Positions 16,390 through 25,139 of a stretch of 64,000 nt of DNA are shown here, in pieces. The stretch comes from Pseudomonadota bacterium. Its GTDB lineage: Bacteria; Pseudomonadota; Alphaproteobacteria; Acetobacterales; Acetobacteraceae. Under the pieces are notes generated by a model, which worked only from the letters and a program-made list of their open reading frames with translations, was not told the DNA's origin and ran no database searches. The stretch covers positions 84,242 through 148,241 of the forward strand of contig JAKBAD010000006.1 of NCBI GenBank assembly GCA_021809435.1, written 5' to 3'. The position numbers were made by a program, and so were the translations under genes. Within the stretch, counting starts at the first letter, position 1; the number at the start of each line of letters is the position of its first letter.

Positions 16390-18096
16390 ATGCCATCCGC
16401 GCCAGAGCGGGCCATGACCCTTATCGCCGAGGCCACCGACGACCGCGTGCTCGCCGGCCATCTGCATTTTTCGCCTGATACCGGTCATATTCAACTCTTT
16501 GATCAGCGCATGCTGCTCATGCACGGTTTCTCCGTCGCCGCCTTGCGCCACGAGCTTGTCGAGCGTCTGGGCCAGGACAAGGCCCGCGAAATCTTCACCC
16601 GGCTGGGCTACCAGCAAGGCACGGCCGATGCCCAGCGCTTGCGCGCCCATGAGGGTGACGATCTTTCGCGCATCCTCGCCCTTGGTCCACGCCTGCGCGA
16701 AATCGAAGGCTTCGTGCGCAACCAGGCCATCGACCGCATCCAGTTCAATTCCCGTACCGGCGAATTCTGGGGGGATTATTACTGGCAAGCCTCGTGGGAG
16801 GCCGAAGCCCACCTCGCGCAATTCGGCCTGAGCGGCGAGCCCGCCTGCTGGATGATGGTGGGCTACGCCAGCGGCTTCACCACCGCGCTCATGGGCCGGC
16901 CCATCTTGTGGCGCGAGACCGAATGCGTTGCCATGGGCCATACACGCTGCCGCGTGGTCGGCCGCCCGCTCGAGGAGTGGGACGATGCCGCCGATGATCT
17001 GCGTTTTCTCCAGATCGAGGATTTCGTCGCCGCGCCGCGCCCCGTGCGCGTGCGCGCCTCCATTCCGCCCGCGCCCCCACCCCCGCCCGGCATGCTCCCG
17101 GACCTCGCCGGGGCGTCGGCGCCCTTCAATGCCGTGGTGCATAAAATCAAGCGTGTCGCCGCCACCGGCGCCACGGTGCTGTTTCTGGGCGAGAGCGGCG
17201 TCGGCAAGGAGCGTTTTACGAAAACTTTGCATGCCATCAGCCCGCGTGCCGCTGGTCCGCTGGTGTCGCTCAACTGTGCGGCCATTCCCGCCGAGCTGGT
17301 CGAGGCTGAGTTGTTCGGTGTCGAAAAAGGTGCCTTCACCGGTGCCACCGTGGCGCGCGCCGGCAAGTTCGAGCGCGCCGAGGGCGGCACGATCTTTCTC
17401 GATGAAATCACCAGCCTGCCGCTCTCCGCTCAAGGTAAGCTGTTGCGCGTGCTGCAAGAGCGCGAGATCGAGCGTGTGGGGGGCACTGAAACCCGCCGCG
17501 TGGATGTGCGCGTGGTCGCCGCCGCCAACCGTGATTTGCGCGCCGAGGTGGCCGCCGGGCGCTTTCGCGAGGATTTGTTTTTTCGCCTTAATGTTTTTCC
17601 CGTGGAAATTCCCCCGCTGCGCCAGCGTCGCGAGGATATTCCCCTGTTGGTTAATGTTTTCGTCAAGCGCTTCACCGAGCGCATGGGCAAACCCATCGCT
17701 GGCCTTACCCAGCGCGCCTCCGAGGCATTATGGACCTACGATTGGCCCGGTAATGTCCGCGAGTTGGAAAACATCATAGAGCGGGCCGTGATCCTGGCCG
17801 ATGAAGGCGGCGTCCTGGATGTTTTTCATCTGTTCTCGGGTGGCGAGGCCCTGGCGCCGCGCGCGCTGCACCTCTCGGCCAGCGGCCATCTCGACACAGC
17901 CCCGCCTCAGCGCCCCGATGATAGCATCGCCCAGTTGCTTGAGAAATCGGGCAGCCTCGAAAATCTCGAGACCCAATTGCTCGATTACGCCCTCAAGCAA
18001 AGCAATGGTAATATCTCCGCCGCCGCCCGTCTGCTCAAGCTCCGCCGTGGGCAGCTTGAATACCGTCTGAAAAAAGCCCGCGGCGGGGCGGGATAA
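16390..18096 (+). CDS. XylR/DmpR-type sigma-54-dependent activator
   Basis: 568 residues, matching DmpR/XylR length. Order: XylR_N effector domain (from about 25), V4R domain ending in a cysteine pair around Cys179/Cys187 ([18 protein letters not shown]), a proline-rich linker at 226-234, and an AAA+ domain with Walker A GESGVGKE at 267-274 and intact GAFTGA at 314-319. At the C-terminus there is a Fis-type helix-turn-helix ([20 protein letters not shown]). The GAFTGA loop indicates real contact with sigma-54. Such regulators sense aromatic effectors directly. I chose ATG 16390 (GGGGAA upstream); 16414 is possible. Its target is not obvious, and I saw no convincing -24/-12 promoter nearby. 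Confidence 0.9.
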   Translation: MPSAPERAMTLIAEATDDRVLAGHLHFSPDTGHIQLFDQRMLLMHGFSVAALRHELVERLGQDKAREIFTRLGYQQGTADAQRLRAHEGDDLSRILALGPRLREIEGFVRNQAIDRIQFNSRTGEFWGDYYWQASWEAEAHLAQFGLSGEPACWMMVGYASGFTTALMGRPILWRETECVAMGHTRCRVVGRPLEEWDDAADDLRFLQIEDFVAAPRPVRVRASIPPAPPPPPGMLPDLAGASAPFNAVVHKIKRVAATGATVLFLGESGVGKERFTKTLHAISPRAAGPLVSLNCAAIPAELVEAELFGVEKGAFTGATVARAGKFERAEGGTIFLDEITSLPLSAQGKLLRVLQEREIERVGGTETRRVDVRVVAAANRDLRAEVAAGRFREDLFFRLNVFPVEIPPLRQRREDIPLLVNVFVKRFTERMGKPIAGLTQRASEALWTYDWPGNVRELENIIERAVILADEGGVLDVFHLFSGGEALAPRALHLSASGHLDTAPPQRPDDSIAQLLEKSGSLENLETQLLDYALKQSNGNISAAARLLKLRRGQLEYRLKKARGGAG

Positions 18097-18103
18097 AGAA
18101 AGA

Positions 18104-18133
18104 CGTGGGGAATTTTTGAAAAAATTCCCCACG
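18104..18133. terminator. Bidirectional terminator between sigma-54 activator and Rieske oxygenase genes
   Basis: Perfect inverted repeat with 14-base arms (CGTGGGGAATTTTT and its complement) and a 2-base loop, lying in the 54-base gap between two convergent genes. The inner part is A/T-rich and the outer part GC-rich, so it can act on both transcripts. Confidence 0.85.
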
Positions 18134-18150
18134 CCCCTAAAAACTTTTAA

Positions 18151-19200
18151 TCAATTGGCTTGCGCGTCGATCATCTCGCGTAGCCGCCGGCGCACTTTCA
18201 CGGGGGCAATGTCGTTGCTCATCAGAACGGGTGACATCGAGAAAAATTCCCGCCCCGCCATTTCGCTCTCAACCGCCTCGAGCAACGGCAGGTCTTCATT
18301 GGCGAACGCCCCATGCATTGCCTCGATCTTCATCTGATTGAAGGCTCCATCCTCAACCAAATGATTGCGCCGGGTGGCAAACCAATAATGCGTCGTCGTT
18401 TCGGTCTCGGGGGTTACGGTGTGTAAGTCATACTGCCCCACCGTCGCGTCGAGTTCGAGCGGACCATTGCCCTGTGTCGCGCCAATGGTCAGTTGAATAT
18501 TAGCCGGTGCCGCCCAGTTTACTTGTACAAACATCCGCGCTTCATCATCGGGTTTAGGCAGAAACTGGTTGAAGATCAGCATACCCGGCGTCTGTTTCCA
18601 CTCCCAGCGCGCCGATATCACCCCGGCCTCGTCGCGCACCTCTGGAATCAGCGGCGTCAGCTGTCCGCGCGTCGAGATGATCTCTGAATGCAGATGATCG
18701 ACATGGCTCAAATCCATGACATTGTCTATGATCAGCTCATAATTGGCCTTGGTGTGCATATAGGTGAAGGCCAGCGCGTTTTCATGCCCGACATCGAGCG
18801 GTGAATAATCAGGCAGCTTCGTTGGATCGGCCGGTTGGTCTCCAAACCAGATCCATACAAATCCGTAACGCTCCAGCAGCGTATAGGCGGTGACGTTGGC
18901 GGCTTTCGGAATGGCTTTGTTGCCATGCGGATTATGCGTGCACGCCCCCTGATGGTTGAATTTCAGCCCATGATAGGGGCACACCACCTCATCGCCCTCG
19001 CGCTTGCCCAAATGCAGCGGCACAAACCGGTGCGGGCAGCGGTCCTGAATCGCCACAGCTTCGCCATCCCGCGTGCGATAGAGCAGCACCGAACGGTTGA
19101 GCAGCTTGCGCGCCAGCATGTCGGTCGCGTTCAGCTCGCGTGAAAGCGCCGCCGCGTACCAGGCATTTTCAAGAAACACGCCGGGGGATTTTTGCAACAT
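18151..19200 (-). CDS. VanA-type Rieske oxygenase (aromatic O-demethylase, oxygenase component)
   Basis: Terminal oxygenase of a two-component Rieske demethylase. The Rieske [2Fe-2S] ligands are Cys55, His57, Cys74 and His77 (CPHR and CPYHG). The mononuclear iron motif N-x2-D-x2-H-x4-H is complete at Asn160, Asp163, His166 and His171. 349 residues, typical of VanA, toluenesulfonate methyl-monooxygenase TsaM and dicamba demethylase. Start 19200 has GAGGAG 8 bases upstream; an earlier in-frame ATG exists but lacks homology. The reductase gene lies directly upstream on the same strand. Vanillate or a similar methoxylated aromatic is the likeliest substrate, but this is inference. Confidence 0.85.
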   Translation of the reverse strand: MLQKSPGVFLENAWYAAALSRELNATDMLARKLLNRSVLLYRTRDGEAVAIQDRCPHRFVPLHLGKREGDEVVCPYHGLKFNHQGACTHNPHGNKAIPKAANVTAYTLLERYGFVWIWFGDQPADPTKLPDYSPLDVGHENALAFTYMHTKANYELIIDNVMDLSHVDHLHSEIISTRGQLTPLIPEVRDEAGVISARWEWKQTPGMLIFNQFLPKPDDEARMFVQVNWAAPANIQLTIGATQGNGPLELDATVGQYDLHTVTPETETTTHYWFATRRNHLVEDGAFNQMKIEAMHGAFANEDLPLLEAVESEMAGREFFSMSPVLMSNDIAPVKVRRRLREMIDAQAN

Positions 19201-19275
19201 TCTTGAACTCCTCAGTTTGTTTTGCATGGCGCTGGTCAATGTCGCGCCGGCCGCGCCTTAAGCCGGCGCGAGGTC

Positions 19276-20208
19276 TCACAAATCCAGCACCAGCTCCGCG
19301 CTTCGCGCGCGTGAGACACATGGCAGAAAACAATTTCCTCGCGCCTGTTCGGTGCGGGTTAAAAAATTGTCGCGGTGCTCGGGCTCGCCAGCCAGCACCG
19401 TGGTGCGGCACGTGCCGCAAATGCCCTGTTCGCACGAAACCGGCAGTTCAACGCCCGCCGCCAGCAGCGCCGCCAGCGCGCTTTGGTTAGCTGCCACCTC
19501 CACCAGCGTGCCACGCCGCGCCAGCCGCAGCGTGAACCCGCCGCCAGTCATGGCCTGGGGCGCAAAAGATTCCGCGTGCAGCCGCGCCTCATCCCAGCCC
19601 ACCGCCCGCGCGCTCTCGAACACATGGGCAATAAATCCGGCCGGTCCGCACACATAAGCCTCCGTGCCCGGCGCGGCGGTGGCCAGCACGGCCTTGGCAT
19701 CCAAGCGTTGCGCGGGTGCCTCATCATCCACATGCAGCGCCACCCGCTCGCCCCAGGGCAGCGTATCGGCAAAGGCCGCAGCGGCGCGGTTGCGCGCGCA
19801 ATAATGCAGCATAAAGGCGCGCCCCTCGCGGTGCAGCGTGTGAGCCATGGCCAGCAGCGGCGTTATACCAATGCCGCCGGCAAACAGCAGTGCCCCGCCA
19901 GTGGGGCGCAGCGCGAACAAATTGCGCGGCGCTCCAATGCGTAGCGCCATGCCTGCGCTAATATCATCATGCACACAAACCGAGCCGCCCCGGCTGCCAG
20001 GGTCACGCAAAACCGCGATCACGTAGCGCTCACGCTCTTGCGGGTCGTTGAGCAGCGAATATTGGCGCACCATGCCGTTGGGCAGTGCCACATCAATATG
20101 CGCCCCGGCTTCAAAAGGCGGCAGCAGTGCGCCGTCTTCGGCCGTCAGCTCCAGCGCGACAATCCGCTCCGCCACCATCTCGCGTTTGGTCACCAGCATT
20201 TTTAGCAC
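19276..20208 (-). CDS. VanB-type oxidoreductase (reductase component)
   Basis: Phthalate-dioxygenase-reductase family protein that passes electrons from NAD(P)H through FMN and a C-terminal [2Fe-2S] centre to the Rieske oxygenase encoded next. The flavin motif RQYSLLND, nucleotide motif FAGGIGITPLLAM and terminal ferredoxin cysteines 259, 264, 267 and 297 are all present. 310 residues, normal. The start is probably GTG at 20208 with GGGGAGAG about 5 bases upstream; ATG at 20199 is possible but poorly spaced. First gene of the van-type operon, divergent from the LysR gene. Confidence 0.88.
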   Translation of the reverse strand: MLKMLVTKREMVAERIVALELTAEDGALLPPFEAGAHIDVALPNGMVRQYSLLNDPQERERYVIAVLRDPGSRGGSVCVHDDISAGMALRIGAPRNLFALRPTGGALLFAGGIGITPLLAMAHTLHREGRAFMLHYCARNRAAAAFADTLPWGERVALHVDDEAPAQRLDAKAVLATAAPGTEAYVCGPAGFIAHVFESARAVGWDEARLHAESFAPQAMTGGGFTLRLARRGTLVEVAANQSALAALLAAGVELPVSCEQGICGTCRTTVLAGEPEHRDNFLTRTEQARGNCFLPCVSRARSAELVLDL

Positions 20209-20298
20209 GGGTCTCTCCCCAATTTTTGTTGGGAAGCGATGAGCAAGGCCCGTGCCAGTTTTTTTTGGCGAATTTCCGCCCCTGCTCGCGGCGGATTT

Positions 20299-20357
20299 TT
20301 CGTCAAATGCCGAACATGGCTTGCGCGGTGGGAGGTAAATTCGTCAAATGCCGAACA
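20299..20357. promoter_or_regulatory. Two identical 18-base direct repeats in the LysR/van promoter
   Basis: TTCGTCAAATGCCGAACA occurs at 20299-20316 and again at 20340-20357, offset by 41 bases, close to four helical turns, so both copies would face the same side of the DNA. Each copy has internal partial symmetry (TTCG...CGAA). They fill the gap between the divergent reductase and LysR genes and are good candidates for a regulator binding site; LysR-type proteins commonly bind paired sites. Confidence 0.65.
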
Positions 20358-20382
20358 AGATAACAGGGTAGGGGAGGCCAGT

Positions 20383-21324
20383 GTGGATCTGCGGGAGTTC
20401 GATCTCAACCTGCTGCTGGTGTTCGACCAGATCCTCAAAACCCGCAAACTCTCCCGCGCGGCAGAGGTTCTGGGCGTTACCCAGCCCGCCATCAGCCGCT
20501 CGCTCGCCCGTCTGCGCGCCTTGTTGGGCGATGAGCTGTTCCACCGCACCCCCACGGGCATGGAGCCCACGGCCTACGCGGCCCACCTCGCCGGCCCGCT
20601 GGCCATGGCGTTGACCACGCTTGGACAGGCCCTCAGCCAGGATTTCGTCTTTACCCCCACCACCAGCCAGCGCAATTTCACCCTTCGCCTCACCGATATC
20701 GGCGAGCTCACCATTTTGCCGCGCCTGTTGCGCCATCTCGCTCTAGCCGCGCCGGGCGTTGGCCTCACCATTGTGCGGGGCAATGGCGAGGCCCTGCGCT
20801 CAACCTTTGAGCGCGGCGAAATCGATCTCGCCATCGGTCTCATCGATGATCTGGGCGCGGGCTTCTTCCGTCGCACCATTTTTCGCCAGGGCTATGTCTG
20901 CGTATTCCGCCCCGCTCATCCCCTGGCTGGCCGCCCGCTCACGCGCTCGGCCTTTGAGCAGGCCGAGCATGTGGTGGTGACCGCCGCGGGCACCGGCCAT
21001 GCGCGCATCGACGAGTTGATCGAAGCCGAGGGCATCCGCCGCAAGATCAAGCTTCGTGTGCCTCATTACGCCAGCCTCGAGCGGCTATTGCCCGGCACAG
21101 ACCTCATCGCCACCGTGCCCGAGGCGTTGGTGCAATCGCGCCTGCATCCTTCGGCGCTGGCTTACGCCCGCCCGCCTTTTCCCTTGCCGGATTTACCCAT
21201 CGACCTGTTCTGGCACGCCCGGAATCATCAGGACCCGGGCAATATCTGGCTCCGCAACGCCATCGCCGTTGATTGCGCGCTCCCCGCCATCTCCCCTGAG
21301 CGCGTGCCCTTCAGCCGGCCTTGA
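20383..21324 (+). CDS. LysR-family transcriptional regulator
   Basis: Divergent from the van-type demethylase operon, which it probably controls. N-terminal winged helix (FDLNLLLVFDQILKTRKLSRAAEVLGVTQPAISRSLARLR, in two adjoining blocks) followed by a substrate-binding domain with TDIGELTILPRLL. 313 residues. I chose the GTG at 20383 because AGGGGAGG lies 5 bases upstream and the protein then begins MDLREFDLNLL as in NahR/NodD-type regulators; earlier in-frame starts run through the promoter repeats. The inducer is unknown. Confidence 0.88.
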   Translation: MDLREFDLNLLLVFDQILKTRKLSRAAEVLGVTQPAISRSLARLRALLGDELFHRTPTGMEPTAYAAHLAGPLAMALTTLGQALSQDFVFTPTTSQRNFTLRLTDIGELTILPRLLRHLALAAPGVGLTIVRGNGEALRSTFERGEIDLAIGLIDDLGAGFFRRTIFRQGYVCVFRPAHPLAGRPLTRSAFEQAEHVVVTAAGTGHARIDELIEAEGIRRKIKLRVPHYASLERLLPGTDLIATVPEALVQSRLHPSALAYARPPFPLPDLPIDLFWHARNHQDPGNIWLRNAIAVDCALPAISPERVPFSRP

Positions 21325-21727
21325 ACAGCCAGTCCGCAAGCCGCGCGCCCAGAGCCGAGGTCAGCACAAACACCGCCGCTCCCAGCGCGCCCGCGCCCGC
21401 CATCACAATACCGGGACCTGGGCAAATGCCGCTCAATCCCCAGCCCACGCCAAACACTGCGGCCCCGCCCAGCAGTCTGGCATCGATGCTCGTGCGCGTC
21501 GGTAAGTTTATTTTATCGTGCAGCAGGGCATGCTGGCGGCGCTTGGCGTAAGCAAAAGCGGGCAGGGCCACGCCCACCGCGCCGCCCATTACCAGTGCCA
21601 GCGCCGGGTTCCACACGCCACTGACATCCAAAAACGCCTTTACCCGGTTAGGGTCGGTCATGCCCGAAACCACCAGCCCGGCGCCAAACAGCAGCCCGAA
21701 CCCAAAAGCAGTCAGGAGCGCGCGCAT
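21311..21727 (-). CDS. YeeE/YedE-family membrane protein, second half (PmpB-like)
   Basis: 138 residues with about four hydrophobic segments and the family motif GLSGICPGPGIV. YeeE/YedE (DUF395, sulphur transport) proteins import thiosulfate or related sulphur species; many bacteria carry them as two half-length genes, as here. The start at 21727 touches the stop of the partner gene. The final bases overlap the convergent LysR gene by 14 bases. It lies beside an arsenic operon, and the reason for this pairing is not known. Confidence 0.8.
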   Translation of the reverse strand: MRALLTAFGFGLLFGAGLVVSGMTDPNRVKAFLDVSGVWNPALALVMGGAVGVALPAFAYAKRRQHALLHDKINLPTRTSIDARLLGGAAVFGVGWGLSGICPGPGIVMAGAGALGAAVFVLTSALGARLADWLFKAG

Positions 21728-22152
21728 TACAGCCCATGCCTTTCGATAAACACTGTCACTCCGGCGGCCAGCATGAAAGTCAGCACCGCCACCAGAGAGC
21801 GCGGGCTCAGCCGCGCCAGGCCGCACACGCCATGGCCGCTGGTGCACCCGCCAGAAAGGCGTGTGCCCAACCCCGCCAGCAGCCCGGCACCCGCGAGCAG
21901 CGGCAGGCTCTCACCGTCCAGCCCCACCGGCACATGTCCGCCCACCAGCGCCGCGCTGGCGCCAGCGGCCAGCATCCCGGCCAGAAACGCCCATTGCCAG
22001 CCTTGGGTGCCACGCGCCGTGGCGGCGCTGAGGATCCCGCTGATTCCGGCGATCCGGCCATTGACCAGCAGCAGCCCGCCCGCGGCGGCCCCGATAAGCG
22101 CGCCGCCCAGCAGCGACAGCTCAAGCTGTTTGGGAACAAAAATAATCGTCAT
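21727..22152 (-). CDS. YeeE/YedE-family membrane protein, first half (PmpA-like)
   Basis: 141 residues, four hydrophobic segments, motif GGCTSGHGVCGLARLSPRSL containing the conserved cysteine of YeeE-type sulphur transporters. Divergent from arsR: the two starts are only about 118 bases apart, so the arsR operator could affect both. Start at 22152 follows homology; an alternative ATG at 22188 has a better ribosome-binding site (GAAGG) and would add 12 Gly-rich residues. Confidence 0.78.
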   Translation of the reverse strand: MTIIFVPKQLELSLLGGALIGAAAGGLLLVNGRIAGISGILSAATARGTQGWQWAFLAGMLAAGASAALVGGHVPVGLDGESLPLLAGAGLLAGLGTRLSGGCTSGHGVCGLARLSPRSLVAVLTFMLAAGVTVFIERHGL

Positions 22153-22250
22153 GGCCGCGCTATAACCAAAATCCCCGCCGCCGCCCATCCCGCCTTCGCT
22201 TGTCTGCCCCGCTTGGCCGTGAGGGCAGGGGGCTTGATCTTTGGCCAATA

Positions 22251-22276
22251 TTTCCATAACAATGGAATTATGGAAA
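22251..22276. promoter_or_regulatory. Likely ArsR operator overlapping the arsR start codon
   Basis: Perfect inverted repeat TTTCCATAA-(8)-TTATGGAAA. The right arm contains the arsR ATG at 22270. A nested repeat TTCCAT-aaca-ATGGAA shares the left arm. ArsR proteins repress from inverted repeats near their own start; here bound repressor would also block the initiation region. It lies in the divergent gap with the YeeE pair. Confidence 0.7.
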
Positions 22277-22626
22277 AAAAGGATATTCTGGTTGCTCTGG
22301 CTGCCCTTGCTCAGGAAACCCGGCTCGATATTTTCCGCCTGCTCGTACAGGCCGGGCCTTCTGGTCTGCCCGCCGGCCAGTTGGGCGAGCGGCTGGGCCT
22401 GCCTTCGGCCACGCTGTCCTTCCACCTCAAAGAGCTACGCCTTGCCGGGCTGGTCAGTTTCCAGCGCGAGAGCCGCTCGCTCATTTATTCCGCCGAATTT
22501 GCCAATATGAACGCCCTGCTGGCCTACCTCACCGAGAATTGCTGCCAGGGCGCCCTCGCCGCCTGTGGCCCGGGATTTTGCGATGGCAACCAGCTTGTGC
22601 CCCTCCCCGCCCGGAGCCCCGCATGA
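22270..22626 (+). CDS. arsR: ArsR-family arsenic-responsive repressor
   Basis: 118-residue winged-helix repressor. DNA-recognition helix in LGLPSATLSFHLKELRLAGLV. There is no Cys-Val-Cys in the recognition helix as in E. coli ArsR. Instead cysteines lie near the C-terminus: Cys91-Cys92, Cys99 and Cys104. This resembles the C-terminal As(III) site of the Acidithiobacillus ferrooxidans repressor, so arsenite is the probable inducer. First gene of arsR-arsC-arsC-acr3; the stop overlaps the next start (ATGA). Confidence 0.88.
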   Translation: MEKKDILVALAALAQETRLDIFRLLVQAGPSGLPAGQLGERLGLPSATLSFHLKELRLAGLVSFQRESRSLIYSAEFANMNALLAYLTENCCQGALAACGPGFCDGNQLVPLPARSPA

Positions 22627-23144
22627 CCCAGCGTCCCTTCAATGTGCTGTTCCTGTGCACCGGCAATTCAGCGCGCAGCATCATCGCCGAATCCCTGCTC
22701 ACCTATTGGGGGCAGGGCAAGTTTCGGGCTTTCAGCGGGGGTAGCCATCCCAAGGGTGTGGTGCAGCCCATGGCTCTGTCATTGCTCACCTCGCTTGGCC
22801 TGCCCACGGCGGGGCTGCGCAGTAAAAGTTGGGATGAATTCGCCACCCCCACCGCGCCCGAGATGGATTTCATCTTCACCGTTTGCGACCAGGCGGCTGG
22901 TGAAGTGTGCCCCGTCTGGCCCGGCCGGCCGATCACCGCGCAGTGGGGCCAACCAGACCCCGCCGCCGTGCCAGGCACCGAGATTGAGCGCGCCCAAGCC
23001 TATCGCGATGCCCTGCGTATGCTCGAAAACCGTATCAGGATTTTCGCCGTCCTGCCCTTCGCCTCTCTAGATCGCATGGCCCTCGAGCGCCGCACCGCCG
23101 CCATCGGCCGTCTGCTGCCCGGCGCACCCCAACTCCCCAGCTAA
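22623..23144 (+). CDS. ArsC-type arsenate reductase / low-molecular-weight phosphatase family
   Basis: 173 residues of the low-molecular-weight tyrosine phosphatase fold with the P-loop LFLCTGNSARSIIAES near the N-terminus and further cysteines in TVCDQAAGEVCPVWPG. Proteins of this sort commonly sit between arsR and other ars genes and reduce arsenate to arsenite. It differs from the next gene in having Ala instead of Cys inside the P-loop, so the two are probably different subfamilies rather than recent duplicates. Start ATG overlaps the arsR stop. Confidence 0.85.
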   Translation: MTQRPFNVLFLCTGNSARSIIAESLLTYWGQGKFRAFSGGSHPKGVVQPMALSLLTSLGLPTAGLRSKSWDEFATPTAPEMDFIFTVCDQAAGEVCPVWPGRPITAQWGQPDPAAVPGTEIERAQAYRDALRMLENRIRIFAVLPFASLDRMALERRTAAIGRLLPGAPQLPS

Positions 23145-23168
23145 TCCCAGCTCTTCCCACCAACGGAT

Positions 23169-23588
23169 ATGCCCATGCTCCCGCAAAAAACGGTTCTCAT
23201 CCTCTGCACCGGCAATTCCTGCCGCTCGCAAATGGCCGAAGTGCTGCTCCGCCACGATCTGGGCGGCGCTGTCCGCGTGATCTCGGCCGGCACGCGCCCG
23301 CAATCAAAAGTCGCGGAAGGTGCCATCTTGGCTCTTGAGCAGGCCTGCCTGCCCACTGCCGGCCTCCACCCCAAGGATGTCGATGCCGTGTTGCACGAGC
23401 CGATCGATCTGGTTGTGACCGTCTGTGACAATGCCCGTGAAACCTGCCCGATCTTTCCGCGCCCGGTGCCGCGCCTGCATATCGCCTTTCACGACCCCCA
23501 TGGCGAACCGCTGGAGAGCTTTCTGCGCGTGCGTGACGACATCCGCGCCCGCCTGGTTCCCGCCGTCCGCGACGCCCTCAAGCTTTAA
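23169..23588 (+). CDS. arsC: Arsenate reductase, thioredoxin-coupled type
   Basis: 139 residues. Classical ArsC P-loop ILCTGNSCRSQMAEVLL with the catalytic cysteine, an SAGTRPQ block and the redox pair region TVCDNARETCPIF. Converts arsenate to arsenite for export by the adjacent Acr3. ATG at 23169 and 23175 are both possible. 24 bases after the first arsC-like gene and 9 bases before acr3. Confidence 0.9.
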   Translation: MPMLPQKTVLILCTGNSCRSQMAEVLLRHDLGGAVRVISAGTRPQSKVAEGAILALEQACLPTAGLHPKDVDAVLHEPIDLVVTVCDNARETCPIFPRPVPRLHIAFHDPHGEPLESFLRVRDDIRARLVPAVRDALKL

Positions 23589-23597
23589 GGCCCGCCA

Positions 23598-24686
23598 ATG
23601 TCCGTGCAATGTGAAGTCGCCGCCAAATCCGCCGCTGGCGCGCCCATGAGCCTGTTTGAGCGGTTCCTCTCTTTGTGGGTGCTGCTCTGTATCATCGTGG
23701 GCATTCTGGCGGGGCAGGTGGCGCCCGGCCTGTTCCAGGCAATCGGGCGCCTGCAAATCGCCCAGGTCAATTTGCCCGTTGGCCTGCTCATCTGGGTCAT
23801 GATCATTCCCATGTTGCTCAAGGTCGATTTCGGCGCCCTGCATGAAGTCCGTCAGCATGTGCGCGGCATTGGCGTTACGCTGTTCGTCAACTGGGTGGTC
23901 AAGCCGTTTTCCATGGCGCTGCTGGCGGCACTGTTTATTGGCCACTGGTTCCGCCCGTTCCTCCCTGCTGATCAGATCGATAGTTACATCGCCGGCCTGA
24001 TCCTGCTCGCCGCCGCGCCCTGCACGGCCATGGTGTTCGTCTGGAGCCGGCTCTCGAACGGCGATCCCCTGTTCACCCTCTCGCAGGTCGCGCTGAACGA
24101 TACCATCATGGTTTTCGCCTTTGCGCCGCTCGTCGGGCTGCTACTCGGCATCTCCTCGATCACCGTGCCCTGGGCCACCCTGCTCACCTCGGTCGTGCTC
24201 TACATTGTCATCCCGGTCGTCATCGCCCAGACATGGCGCCGCATTCTGCTGGCGCGTGGCCAAGCTGCGTTCGATGCTGTCCTGGCCGCCATCGCCCCCT
24301 GGTCCATCTTAGCTTTGTTGTTCACGCTGGTGCTGCTGTTCGCCTTTCAGGGCGCCGCCATCATCCGCCAGCCGCTGGTTATCGTGCTGCTGGCGCTGCC
24401 CATTCTGGTGCAGGTGTTCTTCAATGCCAGCCTTGCTTACGGGCTCAACCGCCTGTTGGGCGAGACGCATAACATCGCCTGTCCCTCCGCGCTTATCGGC
24501 GCTTCCAATTTCTTCGAATTAGCTGTGGCTGCGGCCATCAGCCTGTTTGGCTTCAACTCTGGCGCCGCGCTGGCCACCGTTGTTGGTGTGCTTATCGAAG
24601 TGCCGGTGATGTTGTTGGTGGTCCGACTGGTAACCATCTCCCGACCTTGGTATGAGGCAGGCCAGAAGCCAAAACCCGCGCTCTGA
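23598..24686 (+). CDS. acr3: Arsenite efflux permease Acr3
   Basis: 362 residues with about ten hydrophobic helices. It carries the Acr3/BASS-family landmarks LAAAPCTAMVFVWSRL (conserved cysteine in the fourth helix region) and the later FFELAVAAAISLFG. It extrudes As(OH)3 from the cytoplasm using the proton motive force. AAGG lies 6 bases before the ATG. Last gene of the ars operon. Confidence 0.94.
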   Translation: MSVQCEVAAKSAAGAPMSLFERFLSLWVLLCIIVGILAGQVAPGLFQAIGRLQIAQVNLPVGLLIWVMIIPMLLKVDFGALHEVRQHVRGIGVTLFVNWVVKPFSMALLAALFIGHWFRPFLPADQIDSYIAGLILLAAAPCTAMVFVWSRLSNGDPLFTLSQVALNDTIMVFAFAPLVGLLLGISSITVPWATLLTSVVLYIVIPVVIAQTWRRILLARGQAAFDAVLAAIAPWSILALLFTLVLLFAFQGAAIIRQPLVIVLLALPILVQVFFNASLAYGLNRLLGETHNIACPSALIGASNFFELAVAAAISLFGFNSGAALATVVGVLIEVPVMLLVVRLVTISRPWYEAGQKPKPAL

Positions 24687-25139
24687 TTTTCTCCGTGACG
24701 TTCACGATTTCTTGTGCGTGCATCGATGCGCGTGTGCTTGTGTATCTCGGTCGTGTCCATCTGATGGTGTAGGAGGCTGGCAATCGTCCGGGCTTCGCTG
24801 GCGGTGCGGATTGACGCGATAGTATCTATATAACCGTTTGAAATTTATAGATAAAAAATCTGAATGTTCTGGCGGCGGGCGAATTCTGCTTGGTCAGCGT
24901 GCCCCCACCTTTGGCGAGCGCCTGGCGAACAAAGTCCGCGCGCTCTTCAAGTCCTGAGTAACCCCGGCATGTTGGCCAGCCAGTCCCGGGCCGCGAGGTG
25001 GTTCAGGTCTTCTGCGCGACAGGCCTGTCATCACTCACCCACCTCATCAGCCGGTCGGGGGCAAACGCCCACATGACCAGTGCACCAGTGCGAAAGCACC
25101 CTCCGCCGGCCTGGGGTAGCTCCCAACCGCCGTCAAGCG
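24687..25139. other. Intergenic region without an intact gene
   Basis: About 450 bases. Short stretches look like broken coding sequence on the minus strand, for example a frame near 24690-24840 reading YIDTIASIRTASEARTIAS, but no complete reading frame or recognisable domain is present and no inverted-repeat ends were seen. An AT-rich patch lies at 24825-24865. Probably decayed sequence after the ars operon. Confidence 0.4.

Noticed and set aside
10393..16390. Search by eye for a -24/-12 promoter for the sigma-54 activator upstream of the monooxygenase, barrel and activator genes
   Set aside because: No GG-N10-GC pair with adequate flanking consensus was found.
16204..17457. 417-codon minus-strand frame opposite the sigma-54 activator
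   Set aside because: Overlaps a complete XylR-type gene and the end of the barrel gene; composition typical of antisense reading.
20299..20357. Direct repeats considered as insertion-element target duplications
   Set aside because: Only 23 bases separate the copies and no element lies between; an operator is more likely.
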